NCBI GenBank assembly: GCA_037074615.1
Contig: CM073515.1
Location: 17,755,001-17,819,000 of the forward strand
Direction of reading: 5' to 3'
Length of the DNA stretch: 64,000 bases
From: Leucaena leucocephala
Lineage: Eukaryota; Streptophyta; Magnoliopsida; Fabales; Fabaceae
The notes under the pieces were generated by a model. The model was not told the origin of the DNA. It saw only the letters and a list, made by a program, of their open reading frames with translations, and made no database searches. This document shows, in pieces, positions 11,794 to 22,801 of this stretch; within the stretch, counting starts at the first letter, position 1; each line of letters begins with the position of its first letter. The translations under genes and the position numbers were made by a program.

Positions 11794-13145
11794 TATAACA
11801 CCTTACTTTCATACATCTTAGAGATTATTTTATAATAATTAGAACCACTTTTATTATCATTGAAGTTCAATTTCAAAATCTGAACATTTCCAACTCACGG
11901 GTACTGTTCATGTGGTTCTTGTAGATGAAGCTATGAATTTTGAGAAATCATAATTAATTCTTGAAAACTCAAAATGAAGTATTTCAAAAGGATACATGAA
12001 GTTAAAATAATATATTTTAAGAGAAAAATATGTCTCAGACTAAATACCCAGTCAATAAGTTCAGACATGGGTCAAAGTTTACTATTCATTTAGTCAAAAC
12101 TTCTAAAAATAGTTTTTAGTGCCTAACTTTGAAAATTCTGTTCTCCTTGTGCAAACATCAAAATAAGGTATTATTGGTATCAAAATGAAGTTTGACATGT
12201 TAACTAAGTACTGCTAAAATATCATACATTTATTTAATCATTTACCATTTTTAATTACAAATCAAATATCACTAAATCCTCACAAGTTGTTGTTCATAGT
12301 GACAAGTTTTTACAACTAACTTTACTAACATACATATACATATCAATCACGCTATCTATATAATAAATTATTTTCATGCATCTTCATCTTCCTCAATCTT
12401 TGGTAAATTGTTGATGTTGGGATGACATGGAGTGGTGAGATTTCGGGGGAAATCTTATAGCAAACAAAAACTATACAATGTATGCAACTACATACTTGAT
12501 GTTAATATTTATACACTTAATGATTATGCTTGCATATTGATAACTTCTATGCTTCCGTGCCCCTTAATTATAACATATGATCATCTCATAAAAAGAAATA
12601 GAGCATCACTTAATCATACATGCTTCACATAATCAAAATAAGCAAACATCACATAAAACATTCAAGAAACATAAGCATACAAGTAGGTAAGTTCACTACC
12701 TCTTACTCCTTGCTTTCCTTATCCTTTCTCTTTACCTCTTGCTTATTACTTCTATTTGATGTTTAGCTTCCCTCTTTGAGCACACAAACCAAATCTTAAC
12801 ATTGCATTATCATCATTTATTACAATCTAACTTCCTTGAACATTGAATTTAATTTACTAAAGTAACTTTCCTTAATTTTATGAATTAAACTAGTATTTGA
12901 ATCAATTGATATCTTAACTTTACCCTACACAATTTGACCTTGATATCTTAACTTTACCCTACACAATTTGACCTTTTGAATCCATTTACGAACTCAAAAT
13001 TTTCAAGTTCTAGTAGTTGTACACTGCTCTAGACAGAACTAAAAAACTTCCCTTTTCTTTTAAAAAATATCATTTTAATTCTAATTCTTCTAATACTTGT
13101 TTCTCTACTTTTATCCCACACAATTTTTCATTTTAAAAATATTGG
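11794..13145 (-). mobile_element. 5' LTR fragment of older gypsy element
   Basis: This begins (as the minus-strand LTR 3' end) with the equivalent of TGTAACATCCTTACTT at 11794. It follows the first ~1.5 kb of the 4936-8287 LTR in order: GTACTGTTCATGTGG-like, TTCATTTGGTCAAAA-like and TACCCTACACAATTT-like blocks. It stops near 13145, halfway through the LTR, and is replaced by a second copy of interior sequence. A local 33-bp tandem duplication (TTGATATCTTAACTTTACCC unit) lies at about 12906-12972. Confidence 0.7.
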
Positions 13146-14003
13146 AAGTATCTAACTCACTTGGTACATCACGACGAGATTATTCTTTGCACGTTAGCCA
13201 TGACACATATCCTAGCTCGTCATGACCTAACTTCTCTGTGAAAATGAGACGCAACCTAAACACCTTCGCTAAACATTCTCTTCCTACGGTTCCTTATATG
13301 AGTCCTACTTTAAGTAGTGAACCAATCATAGGGAAGGGATCTTCTTAGTTCACTTAAGATTGGGACTTAAGTGTTACGCACTTTCTCACTAAATACCCTA
13401 ACCTTAACATAATATTAACTACTTAGGTTTAGGGTGTAGAAATTATCCTATCTGATGCCAAAAATTTTACTCTAATACCAAAAATATAAAACCTTACTTT
13501 CTTATATCTTAGGGATTATTCTATAATATTTAGAACCACTTTTATGATTATTGAAATTCAATTTTAAAATCTAAAAATTTTCATATGGTACTTCCAGATG
13601 AAGCGACGAACTAAAAAAAGTAAAATGAAGTGTTTCAAAAGGCTACGTGAAGATAACATAATGAATTTTAAGAGAAAAATAATTCTTAGACCAAATGCCC
13701 AGTTAATCAACTCAGACGTGTGTCAAAGATTACTGTTCATTTAGTTAAAACTTCTAAAAACAGTTTCTGGTGCTTAACTTTGAAAATTCTATTCTCCTTG
13801 TGTAAATATCGTAATAAGGCATTCTTGGTGTCAAAATGAAGCTTGACATATTAACTAAGTACTGGTAAAATATCATATATTTATTTGATAATTTACTATT
13901 TTTAATTACAACTCAAATTTTAATACCTCCTCACAAGTTTCTGTTCACAGTGACAAGTTTCTATGACTAACTTTACTAACATACACATACATATCAATCA
14001 ACT
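13146..14003 (-). mobile_element. Second copy of interior-PBS-LTR segment (rearranged duplication)
   Basis: 13146-13484 repeats the interior seen at about 11465-11793 (CTCACTTGGTACA..., TTCCTTATATGA, GGAAGGGATCTTC blocks). It includes a PBS relic at 13470-13480, and 13485-14003 repeats the start of the LTR at 11794-12330. The arrangement interior-PBS-LTR-interior-PBS-LTR suggests recombination between copies or a second truncated element of the same family. Confidence 0.65.
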
Positions 14004-14531
14004 TGTATGAAAGAAAAAAATATTTGGTAACTTGTGATTATATGCAGTTACACAATTGAAACTATGATTAAGACTTGAAATAGCTTAAAGAAGTAAGATC
14101 ATGTGTAGTATCTCATTAATGATTGACATTTATTTCCATTTCATCACTTAGCCTTTCCAACATTACAACCTAATAAAGACCTTTTGATTGACAACCCTTG
14201 TGGCATGTAGTGGTGGAGATATAGGATGGTTACAAGCTTATAGAAAGTCTAAGCCAGATGATTGAGTGAAATTACCTTGATAACAAAATGAGTGAAATAT
14301 TACACCTTGTGAGGAACTCTCACCTTGCTACTTACTATGATTTAATTGTAAGAGTTAGATTCTTTGATTGATATGAGATTAGTTTGGACTGTTGCCAATT
14401 GAAGGGAAAAAGTTTGTGACTATAAGTGCTTATACTGAATCTGTTTTGCCAAATTTGCTGAACATGAGTGTTTAAACTTCACTTTTGATCCGTAATTTTG
14501 CTCAGAGTGCAAAAGCTAAGTGTGAGGGAGT
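14004..14531 (+). mobile_element. 3' internal remnant and PPT of Tat/Athila-type gypsy element
   Basis: This non-coding stretch lies between the previous LTR relic and a new LTR. It ends in a purine tract (GTGAGGGAG, 14522-14530) directly before the TGATAA start of the LTR at 14532. That is the normal position of a polypurine tract, so this is the last part of an element interior read on the plus strand. No protein similarity is visible. Confidence 0.5.
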
Positions 14532-15976
14532 TGATAAACTCATATTTATAGTGATTTTTAGTATGTTTAAAGTAAGTTTTATTATTAATTTTACTCCCAT
14601 TTACCAATATAATGAGCAATTAATTAATAAAATTAATATAAAATAAGTGAAAATTAATTGATTTGATTTTAGTGATTAATTGGATAAATAATATATTAAA
14701 TTTCTATTTTTGTAGTGACTAATCAGCAAATTAGACAATTGACAGCTAGACATTAGACATGTGCTGGATTAAAGAAGATGATAACAGATTTAAGCACATG
14801 GCTAATAGGAACAAGTGGGATGTAGTTGTTTGAAGGCACTTGCTATAATGAAGAAGCAAGTAGGGATCACAGCATGTGCAGCACAACAGAATACAAGTTG
14901 GTGATTCACACATGCTCTATAACAGATTCATGCAGCTGTCATTGAATCCATTCATTCCACATTTTGCTATATAACACTGGACACACATCATCAGAGATAC
15001 ATACACTTTATGCCTAGATCATTCCAGATTAGGCCTACACACTTGAGATCCCATTCTACTCCACACCACTTTCCACTCCATTTATCTCACATCCATAAAC
15101 CATTCTTGCATTCTCTCTCTATCTCCATTTTTTATTCTCTCATCTGTAACTTTCCTCTATTCTAGACAATAGAACTTGAGGAAAGTTCAGCTATCATCTT
15201 CATCTTCTTCTTTCACTTTCACTATGATTGCTGCTGTGTTTTCTATTACTACTGAAATTCAGATGATATTGCAAGACTAAGCTGTTATGCTCTCTTGGAG
15301 ATGATGTTGAACCAGAATCCTTGAGCTAAATAGGGAGTTTCATTGTGTCTTAAATCAAATTTAATTTTATTAAGTTGATGTATGTACTTCTGGTTTATCG
15401 ATTCAATTAGAGTTAGTAGAAGACAAAGAGGTAGGAAATCGAGTTAGATTTCTTATTTATGCATTATTGATACTTTGATTGATTTTTATCCTTGAACTGA
15501 GTTGGACATGGTGTAATTAATTAGAGTAATCATAACATAGAGTACAGTTGTATATGTTAATTCATCTTTATCTATCTTTGAGTTGAATGAATCATAATCT
15601 CTATTGATGTCTGCGAGTTGTAGCTTTGACTGAGATTTAGCTAGCGAGTTGTTAGCTAACCTATTTTAATTCAACTGATTAACTTCTCATATTCTATGGA
15701 TAATGAAGGTAAGGTAATCTCTGAGGGAACACACTTGTCATTCATTTATCTCATCATCATAAACACTTAAAAGCATAAACAATAGCATAGAATTTACTTT
15801 CAGAAGTTAGATAAAATCTCATCACACACCGTCTCTTTAACTTGTTAATTTGTGGCTCATTAGATTAATTAGGTACCTTAGCATCCATTTAGGCTCCTTA
15901 TAAATTGACCTAGGTTAGCATCCACTTTACTATTGGTTATCTTATTTTTGTTTGATAATTAAAATGACAGTTATCA
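14532..15976 (+). mobile_element. LTR (1445 bp) of Tat/Athila-type gypsy element
   Basis: The LTR starts TGATAA and ends TTATCA. It is followed three bases later by a TGGCACCGTTGTTGAGG primer binding site (15980-15996), a variant of the TGGCGCCGTTGCCGGGG site typical of plant Tat/Athila gypsy elements. It contains a leader-like pyrimidine-rich part (15040-15250). Having a PPT on the left and a PBS on the right means the LTR is shared between two element bodies or comes from a recombined array. Its last ~880 bp recur inverted from 16032 onward. Confidence 0.7.
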
Positions 15977-15979
15977 AAA

Positions 15980-15996
15980 TGGCACCGTTGTTGAGG
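15980..15996 (+). other. Primer binding site, Tat/Athila type
   Basis: The sequence TGGCACCGTTGTTGAGG lies three bases beyond the LTR end. It differs from the TGGCGCCGTTGCCGGGG form of plant Tat/Athila elements mainly by transitions, as expected from cytosine deamination in methylated repeats. Confidence 0.65.
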
Positions 15997-16031
15997 ATCA
16001 AACTCAGGCAGCTCGCGTGCTAGGCTTATTT

Positions 16032-16758
16032 TGATAACTGTCATTTTAATTATCAAACAAAACTAAGCTAACCAATAGTAAAGTGGAGGCTAACTTAGGT
16101 TGATTCACAATGAGCCTAGATGGATGCTATGGTACCTAATTAATCTAATGGGCCATAAATTAACAAGTTAAAGAGATGTGTGTGATGAGATTTTATATAA
16201 TTTCTGAAAATAAATTCTATGATATTGTTTATGCTTTTAAGTGTTTATGATGATGAGATGAATGAATAACAAGTTTGTTCCATTAGAGATTACCTTACCT
16301 TCATTATTCATAGAATATGAGAAGTTAATCAATTGAATTAGAATAGGTTAGCTAACAACTCGCTAGCTAAATCTCAATCAAAGCTACAACTCGCAGACAT
16401 CAATAGAGATTATGAATCATTCAACTCAGAGATAAAAGAAGATGAATTAACATATACAACTGTACTCTGTGTTATGATTACTCTAATTAACTGTAGCCAT
16501 GTTCAACTCGGTCCAAGGATAAAAATCAATCAAACCATCAATAATGCAGAAATAAAAAATCCAACTCGGTTTCCTACTTCTTTTGTCCTCTACTAACTCT
16601 AATTGAATCAATAGATCAGAAGTAACTACATCAACTCGATACAATTAAATTTCACTTAAGATACAATAAAACTCCCTGTTTAGCTGAAGGATTCTCGTTC
16701 AGCATTATCTCTAAGAGAGTACAACAGCTTAGCCTTGCATTACCATCTAAACTCCAGT
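16032..16758 (-). mobile_element. Inverted Tat/Athila-type LTR, first part
   Basis: This is the reverse complement of the 3' half of the LTR at 14532-15976, reading away from the palindrome centre. It is cut at 16758/16759 by a plus-strand gypsy LTR and resumes at 22390-22545. Confidence 0.8.
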
Positions 16759-17350
16759 TGTTATATCCTAATTTTTAGGCCTAGAAGCCCAATATGTAGC
16801 CTAAAAGTGATAGGCTACCAAGCCCTATTGAGCATAAGTCCTAGAAGTATACAGACGATGTTCAGGGACTAAACTACAAGTAAGTGAAAGATTAGGGATT
16901 AAATTGTAAATAGTAAAAGTTCCTAGGGGTATAATGGTCATTTTGGGAAAAAAAAGGGACTAAAGTGAAAAGTCTAAAAGGTTTAATGGTGTCAAAATGA
17001 AGTAGACATAAAGTTTGGATCATTATTTGTAATTATGAAAAATTAAGGGACTTAGTTGAAAAGATGGAAAGTTTCCAAGGGCAAAATTGTAATTATAGAA
17101 ATTTTAGCCAGAAAAGGCTTAAAACTGTCCGAATGCATTTCAGTCACAAAATACATCAGTAGATAGAGAAAGTTATGCTGATTAATCTAGCATGATACAT
17201 AAATTTTATTAGAGTTCCAGATAACCGATATTTATCTGATAATCTAAAAGTTATTCGAAATTTTTATCAGATCTTTGGACCTCAGATGTAAGTGAAAAGT
17301 TATAGGAAGGTGTGCCCTATGACGCAAAATGTCATGGATTTGACATAATC
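16759..17350 (+). mobile_element. Outer gypsy LTR, left part (+)
   Basis: This starts TGTTATATCCTAATTTT, the start of the same LTR family in plus orientation. It is the reverse complement (diverged) of 20180-20741, e.g. the matching TTTATTAGAG...CAGATAA...TTATCTGATA and TGTGCCCTAT blocks. It ends near 17350 at a nested minus-strand fragment and continues at 20742-22389. Together the two parts give ~2.24 kb with no interior, so it behaves as a solo LTR. Confidence 0.75.
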
Positions 17351-17354
17351 CTTT

Positions 17355-20300
17355 GCTCTGATACTAAAATGTAACATCCTTACTTTTATACGTCTTAGGG
17401 ACCATTCAATAGCATTTGAAACCACTTACAATACCTTGGAAGTCTATTAGCCAAATATGAAATTTTACTCTTTCTCGGGTTACTGTTCATATGGTATTTT
17501 AGATTACGCAACAAACTTCAAAAAATCATAATTAATTCTAGAAAAATCAAAATAAAGTGGTTCAAAAAGATACATGAAGATAAAATCTTGAACTTTAAGG
17601 AAAAAAATAATTTCTAGACAAAATGATTACCCAATTAATACAGTTTATTCGTTGAAATTTACTGTTCATTTGGTCAAAAACTCTAGAAACAGATTCTGGT
17701 CCCTTACTTTAGAAATTCATTTCTCTTGATATACACATCCAAATGAAACGTTCTACCTATGAACTTAAAGCTCTAGATGTGTGCTACACGCTTGTAAAAT
17801 TTCATGAAATAATCCCTTCATTTACTAGGTCAAACTGAAGCCACAACAAAACTGTTTCAAGACCTACGTTTTTACCATTTCATTTTCCTTCCTTTTACTT
17901 TCAATAATTGTTTCAGCATACATAAGCTATCAAATAAGCTTCTTAATATTCATATACATCATGTACATATGCCATAAGTATTTCAAATAGTTTGATCACA
18001 TAAATAGACACCTTACATGGCATTTATATACATGGGTAATTCATAGTATATGCTAAAATCTCAATACTTCACTTCCTTTCTTCCATTCTTTAGCTCTTCT
18101 CCATGCATACTTTTTCATCATGCTTGACCTAAATTGGATGGTTATGGGAGAGTGAGATTCTAGGGAATCTCAGTAGCAAACATTACCATTTAAATATGCA
18201 AGATGGATGCTAATGCATGATATGTAATTTCATTAAATTTTCTTTGATTAGTAACATGCCATCATGCTATATACTCTTACATAATAGTGCATGGCCATGG
18301 AAACATGTTATTCACAATACATTCAACATCATTGATCATGTCACAACATCATTCAAATAACATATACATGTCAACACATAAGCATACCACATCAAGCACA
18401 TAAAGAGGTAAGTTCACTACCTTGCACTTAAACTTTCCTCTTGATCTTTAGCATTTGCTCCCTAACTTTCCAACCATGAAGCTTTTATGTCTATCACTTC
18501 CTAACATCTTCTTGGATATTTCAAGGTCCTAAACACATTCATATTCATCACATAACTCATTAGGACTCATGAACTCCAATCATGTTCAAGACTAACTTTG
18601 TTACATTCTTTATTGTCATAACTTTCTCTAATATTCACTAATATACTTGGCTCTTGAACCAATTGATGTCTTAACTTTACCCTACACAATTTCATCTTTT
18701 AAATCCATTTATGAGCTTAGAATCATGAAATTCCAGCTCCTTCATGGCCTGCTGTACAGAACTGAACATAAGCATACAATTCTTTCAAAAATTCTCATTT
18801 TGATTATAATGCTCCCCATACTTGTTTCTCCACTTTACCCCACACAACTTTTCATTTTAAAACCATTAGAACCATCAAAATCATGAAATTCCACTTCACA
18901 TGAGTGAACAATAACTGTGAAGAATTCCAAAAACTACAATATTGAGATTTTAATGTTTCCAAGGTTCAAAATATTTCCAATCCAACACAAAATCATCATA
19001 CAAACTCAATGGAAGCATTAAATCATTGAAATTCCATTTCCTTCCCTCATGAACAAAGCATACCGAATAGGGTACACCATGGCAAAGTCAAGAATATCAA
19101 TTTGATTCAACAACCAACTACTTAACTAACTTGTTTAAGCTTCAATCATATGTTTCTAACTTTAATTTCTTCTTTCCCCTTTCATCTGAGGTTTTTGGGC
19201 AGCAAAACCCCTTAGAGAAAAGTCACCTTTTCCCCCATGAAAACCCTAAATTCAAGCTCCCAAATCAAAGGAAAATAAGCTAGGAGAGATTGCTTACCTT
19301 TAATCTCTAGCTTGCTTGAACTTTGGTACCTTGAATCTTCTTTGTCTTAGCTTGAGCTTCCATTTTGCAAGAGTTTCCCTAAGGGTTGGCATGCCACGGT
19401 TTTGATGCAGAATTGAGGGGGTATTTATAGCTAAAATCCATGAAAAATCAATGGCCAAGATTGATTTGGTTACTATTTGATCCAAGGGCTCACATTTAAT
19501 CTTGGATTTAACTTTTTCTAAAAAGAATAATTATGACATCATGTGGGAAAGCTCATGAGACACCTAATAGGGGTATGTGGCGTGCTGCCCATGTAAGAAA
19601 GCTTTGGAAAAAATTCTAGTCCAATCCGATACCGATCGGAGTAGTTTTACAACAACCAGACTGTGTTCTGTTCCTAATTTTTTATAATATACCAGGATAT
19701 GTATTATGTCCTGGAAATCAATGTCTAGAATTCTCATACCATTGACACTGATGTACTGAATATTTATCTGCCATCCATTCCTTGGAAAATGACCAAATTA
19801 CCCTTAGTGTCCTTTCTTGCACTATATTAACCCTAAGGACATAATTGTCATTTCACCCCTCTTTATACTGCCTCAAGGCATATACTGACTCAGCTAATCA
19901 TATTTATACCATGTACCATATTTTTAGCCTATCCCAAATGATCAAAATGCCCTCCATCCATCACTGGTACAATATGGGCATTCGAGGCATTTTCATAATT
20001 TCATAATTTTTTTGGACACTAGCCCCTTCTACTGATGAACTGGTACCTTAGATTTTGGGCCCTCCTTGGTGTCATCATAGGCCTATATATGTGGTTATCT
20101 GATCTCATTCTATCTAGGCTAACATATTGATAAATTCCATTATCGGATCACAGGTGTTAACAAACTCCCGTAAAAATTCACTGATATGTGAATAACTTTT
20201 TACACATAACTTCTTCCAGAGTTCTGTCAAATCCAAGACATATGATACTATAGGGCACATTTTCCTATAATTCTCTCACTTATATCTGAAGTCCATAAAA

Positions 20301-20741
20301 TTTGATAAAATTTTAGATAACTTTTAAACTATCAGATAAATATCTACTGTCTGGAGCCCTAATAAAATTTTTGTATCATATCAGATTAACCAGCATATCT
20401 TCCTCTATTTACTGATGGAATATGGGACTGAAATACTTCTGGGCAGTTCTAACCCTTTCCAGGCTAATCTTTCTATAATCTTTCTATAATTACAGTTTTG
20501 CCCTTGAACTTTTTACTTAATTACATTTAATTCTCTTAACTTTTGAAAATTACCACTTTTGGCCCAAATCTTGTTTCTACTTTAACTTTTGGCCTTTAAC
20601 CTTTTCTACGTTGCGTTTAGGTCCTTCTCTTTCTTCAAGACTCATCTAACCTTTATCATTTCTTCTTATCTTCGTCATGATCCTTTCTAAACCTCTTTCT
20701 ACTATCAGTATTATACATATAGGGAAAATTAGGATATGACA
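17355..20741 (-). mobile_element. Nested gypsy fragment: PBS plus full LTR (-)
   Basis: A PBS (GCTCTGATACTA on plus, 17355-17366) is followed by an LTR from 17370 (TGTAACATCC) to 20741 (ATATGACA), 3372 bp, in minus orientation. It parallels the LTR at 4936-8287 closely over 17370-19900 and less well over 19950-20450. The TATA box is at 19421-19430, a mini-frame at 19307-19363 and a splice donor at about 19295-19296. Only a few bases of interior remain next to the PBS, so this is a truncated insertion inside the outer plus-strand LTR. Confidence 0.78.
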
Positions 20742-22389
20742 ATAAGTCTAGGGAAAGAAGAAAAAGCTAAGGACACATGGCACAATCTCAACCATTTATT
20801 CTAGGACAGAATTCTGGAATTCTCTGGAAATACTGAGTCAGCTAGTGAGGTGTCCCAAGGACCCTACCATTGTGCCACCTAAGCATGTGAGGTGTCCTAT
20901 GGATGATGTCATTTTGATGATTCATCTAGGATGATGATGTCATCGTGATGATGCAGGCAAGGCTTCTTAAGGAAGCTAAGTGATCTGAGCCATTCATCGC
21001 GATTCGATCTTGACCGTCCATTACACCTCTACTCAACTATAAATACTTCACCCCTCCCTCCATTCCATTCATAGCAAGGAGCAAAGGAAGAAGAGAAAAT
21101 AATAGAGAAAGAGAGAAAGAGAGAAAGAAAGAGAAAGAAAGGAAGGAAAAAGGAGGAGTTCTGGTGGCGCTAGGAGCAATCTAAGGAGCTTAGGGACTTG
21201 ACAAGCTTAGGAATAAGGTAAGTAATTTATTCTAGTCCCTACTCTAATAAATTAAAGGATTGTTCTTATGAATTTAACAGTTAGAATAGAGAAATATCTC
21301 TCTTGATAAAGTTAGCCATGGATAGAAAGAAAGTTCGAGGATTGTCATATTAAGGGTATTATTTCAGGTGAAGCATGATTTAAGTAGAGCTATACATTAT
21401 AGGATAATAATAAAAATATTAGTATGCTATATATAGGCTCTAACTTATGAAAACAAGGAACCTTAGAGAAAAGGCTAAGAGCTAGAGGAAAGGCTACACG
21501 TCAGGTAGTAAATTTACCTACTTGTATGCTTATATTACTTAGATATTTTATGTGATATTTACTTACTTTGATGATGTGAAGCATGTATGATTAAGTAATG
21601 CTCTATTTTTTATACTATGGCCATATGTTATAATCAAGTAACATGGATGCATGTATGTTATCATTATGTAAGCATGATCATTAAGTGCACACATAGTAAC
21701 ATCAAGCATATAGTTGCATATATTGTATGGTTTCCGTTTTCTACTGAGATTTTTCTAAAAATTTCACCCCTTCCATATCAATCCAATTACAGATAGTCTT
21801 CTTAAGATGGAGGAGATAAAAATGCATGAAGACCAGTTAATAATTACTTAGCATGATTGATGTATGTATAATTAGTTGCTAGAAATTGCCACTGTGAACA
21901 GTAACTCATGGTGAGTTAGTGGCAATTGAGCTATAATTAGAAATAGTAAATAATTGAATAAATATATGATATTTTTTTAGTAAATAGTAGGCATACCAAG
22001 CTTCTTTTTATATATAGAATGTCTCATTTGGATGTCTACACGTGGAGATATGATTTTTCAAAGTTGGGACCAAAATGCTTGATTCAGGGAAAGGACGCTG
22101 GATGAACAGTAAAATTTGACGCATTGACTGAGTCAAGGCATGGTCAACGAGTTATTTTTCATGAAAGAGCATTAAGTTAGATTTATGTAACAATTTTAAC
22201 CACTTCATTTTGATTTTTCTAGATTTAATTATGATTTTTTGAAGTCAGGTCACTTCTCTGGAATTTACACAGTGAATAGTACTCGATAGAGTAAAAATCT
22301 ATATTGTGTAATTTGACTTCAATGACCTTAAAAGTGGTTCTAGATGCTACTATTTGGTCCCTAGGACAAAAGAAAATTAGGATGTTTCA
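20742..22389 (+). mobile_element. Outer gypsy LTR, right part (+)
   Basis: Continuation of the LTR begun at 16759. It has a TATA box CTATAAATAC at 21037-21046, a purine-rich leader (21090-21160, GAGAAAGA units), a splice donor AAGGTAAGT at ~21218, and then blocks that are the reverse complement of the LTRs at 4936-8287 and 11794-14003. It ends GGATGTTTCA at 22389. Flanking pentamers CCAGT (16754-16758) and TCAAT (22390-22394) differ by two transitions and may be a decayed target duplication. Confidence 0.75.
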
Positions 22390-22545
22390 TCAATAACAAC
22401 AAAAAATATAGCAACAGTCATAGTGAGAGTGAAAGAAGAAGATGAAGATAACAGCTAAACTTTCCTCTGGTTCTATTGTCTAGAATAGAGGAAAATTGTA
22501 GAATATAAATGGAGATGGAGAAAGAGAGTGAAGAATTTTTGTATC
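22390..22545 (-). mobile_element. Inverted Tat/Athila-type LTR, second part
   Basis: Reverse complement of 15095-15249 (GTGAAAGAAGAAGATGAAGAT, CCTCTATTCTAGACAATAGAA and GGAGATGGAGA blocks). It resumes the inverted LTR exactly after the outer gypsy LTR ends, showing that the LTR at 16759-22389 inserted into it. Confidence 0.78.
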
Positions 22546-22801
22546 CTTATTTTCAACCTCAATTATACTTAATTGGAAGTCATTTGAACCAATTACATAG
22601 TCTTTTGCCTTAAAAATATGCATTTTCAAAAGATTGCCTCTCGGGTACTGTTCATAGTTATTGTTCATTTGGTAATCCAGAACATGTATCTAACTTTGAA
22701 AATTCATAATTAATTCTAAAAAAATTGAAATAGGGTTGGTCTAATTTTTAATGAAATCTCTTTCATTTAAATCTGAAGGAAAAATGTAAAACTGAGGTTC
22801 C
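22546..22801 (-). mobile_element. Gypsy LTR relic, left part
   Basis: CTCTCGGGTACTGTTCAT..., AATCCAGAACA and AAAATTCATAATTAATTCTA blocks parallel 5030-5130 of the 4936-8287 LTR. The relic is interrupted at 22802 by a solo copia LTR and continues at 24648. Confidence 0.65.

Larger units (their letters stand above)
15250..16758. repeat. ~1.5-kb palindrome of head-to-head LTR halves
   Basis: Arm 1 (about 15250-15976) and arm 2 (16032-16758) are reverse complements at roughly 85-90% by eye, with only insertions or deletions of a few bases. The 55-bp spacer (15977-16031) holds the PBS. The first ~28 bases of each arm next to the spacer (TGATAACTGTCATTTTAATT...) match almost perfectly. The match continues past the interruption at 16759 into 22390-22545, which pairs with 15095-15249. 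Confidence 0.85.
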
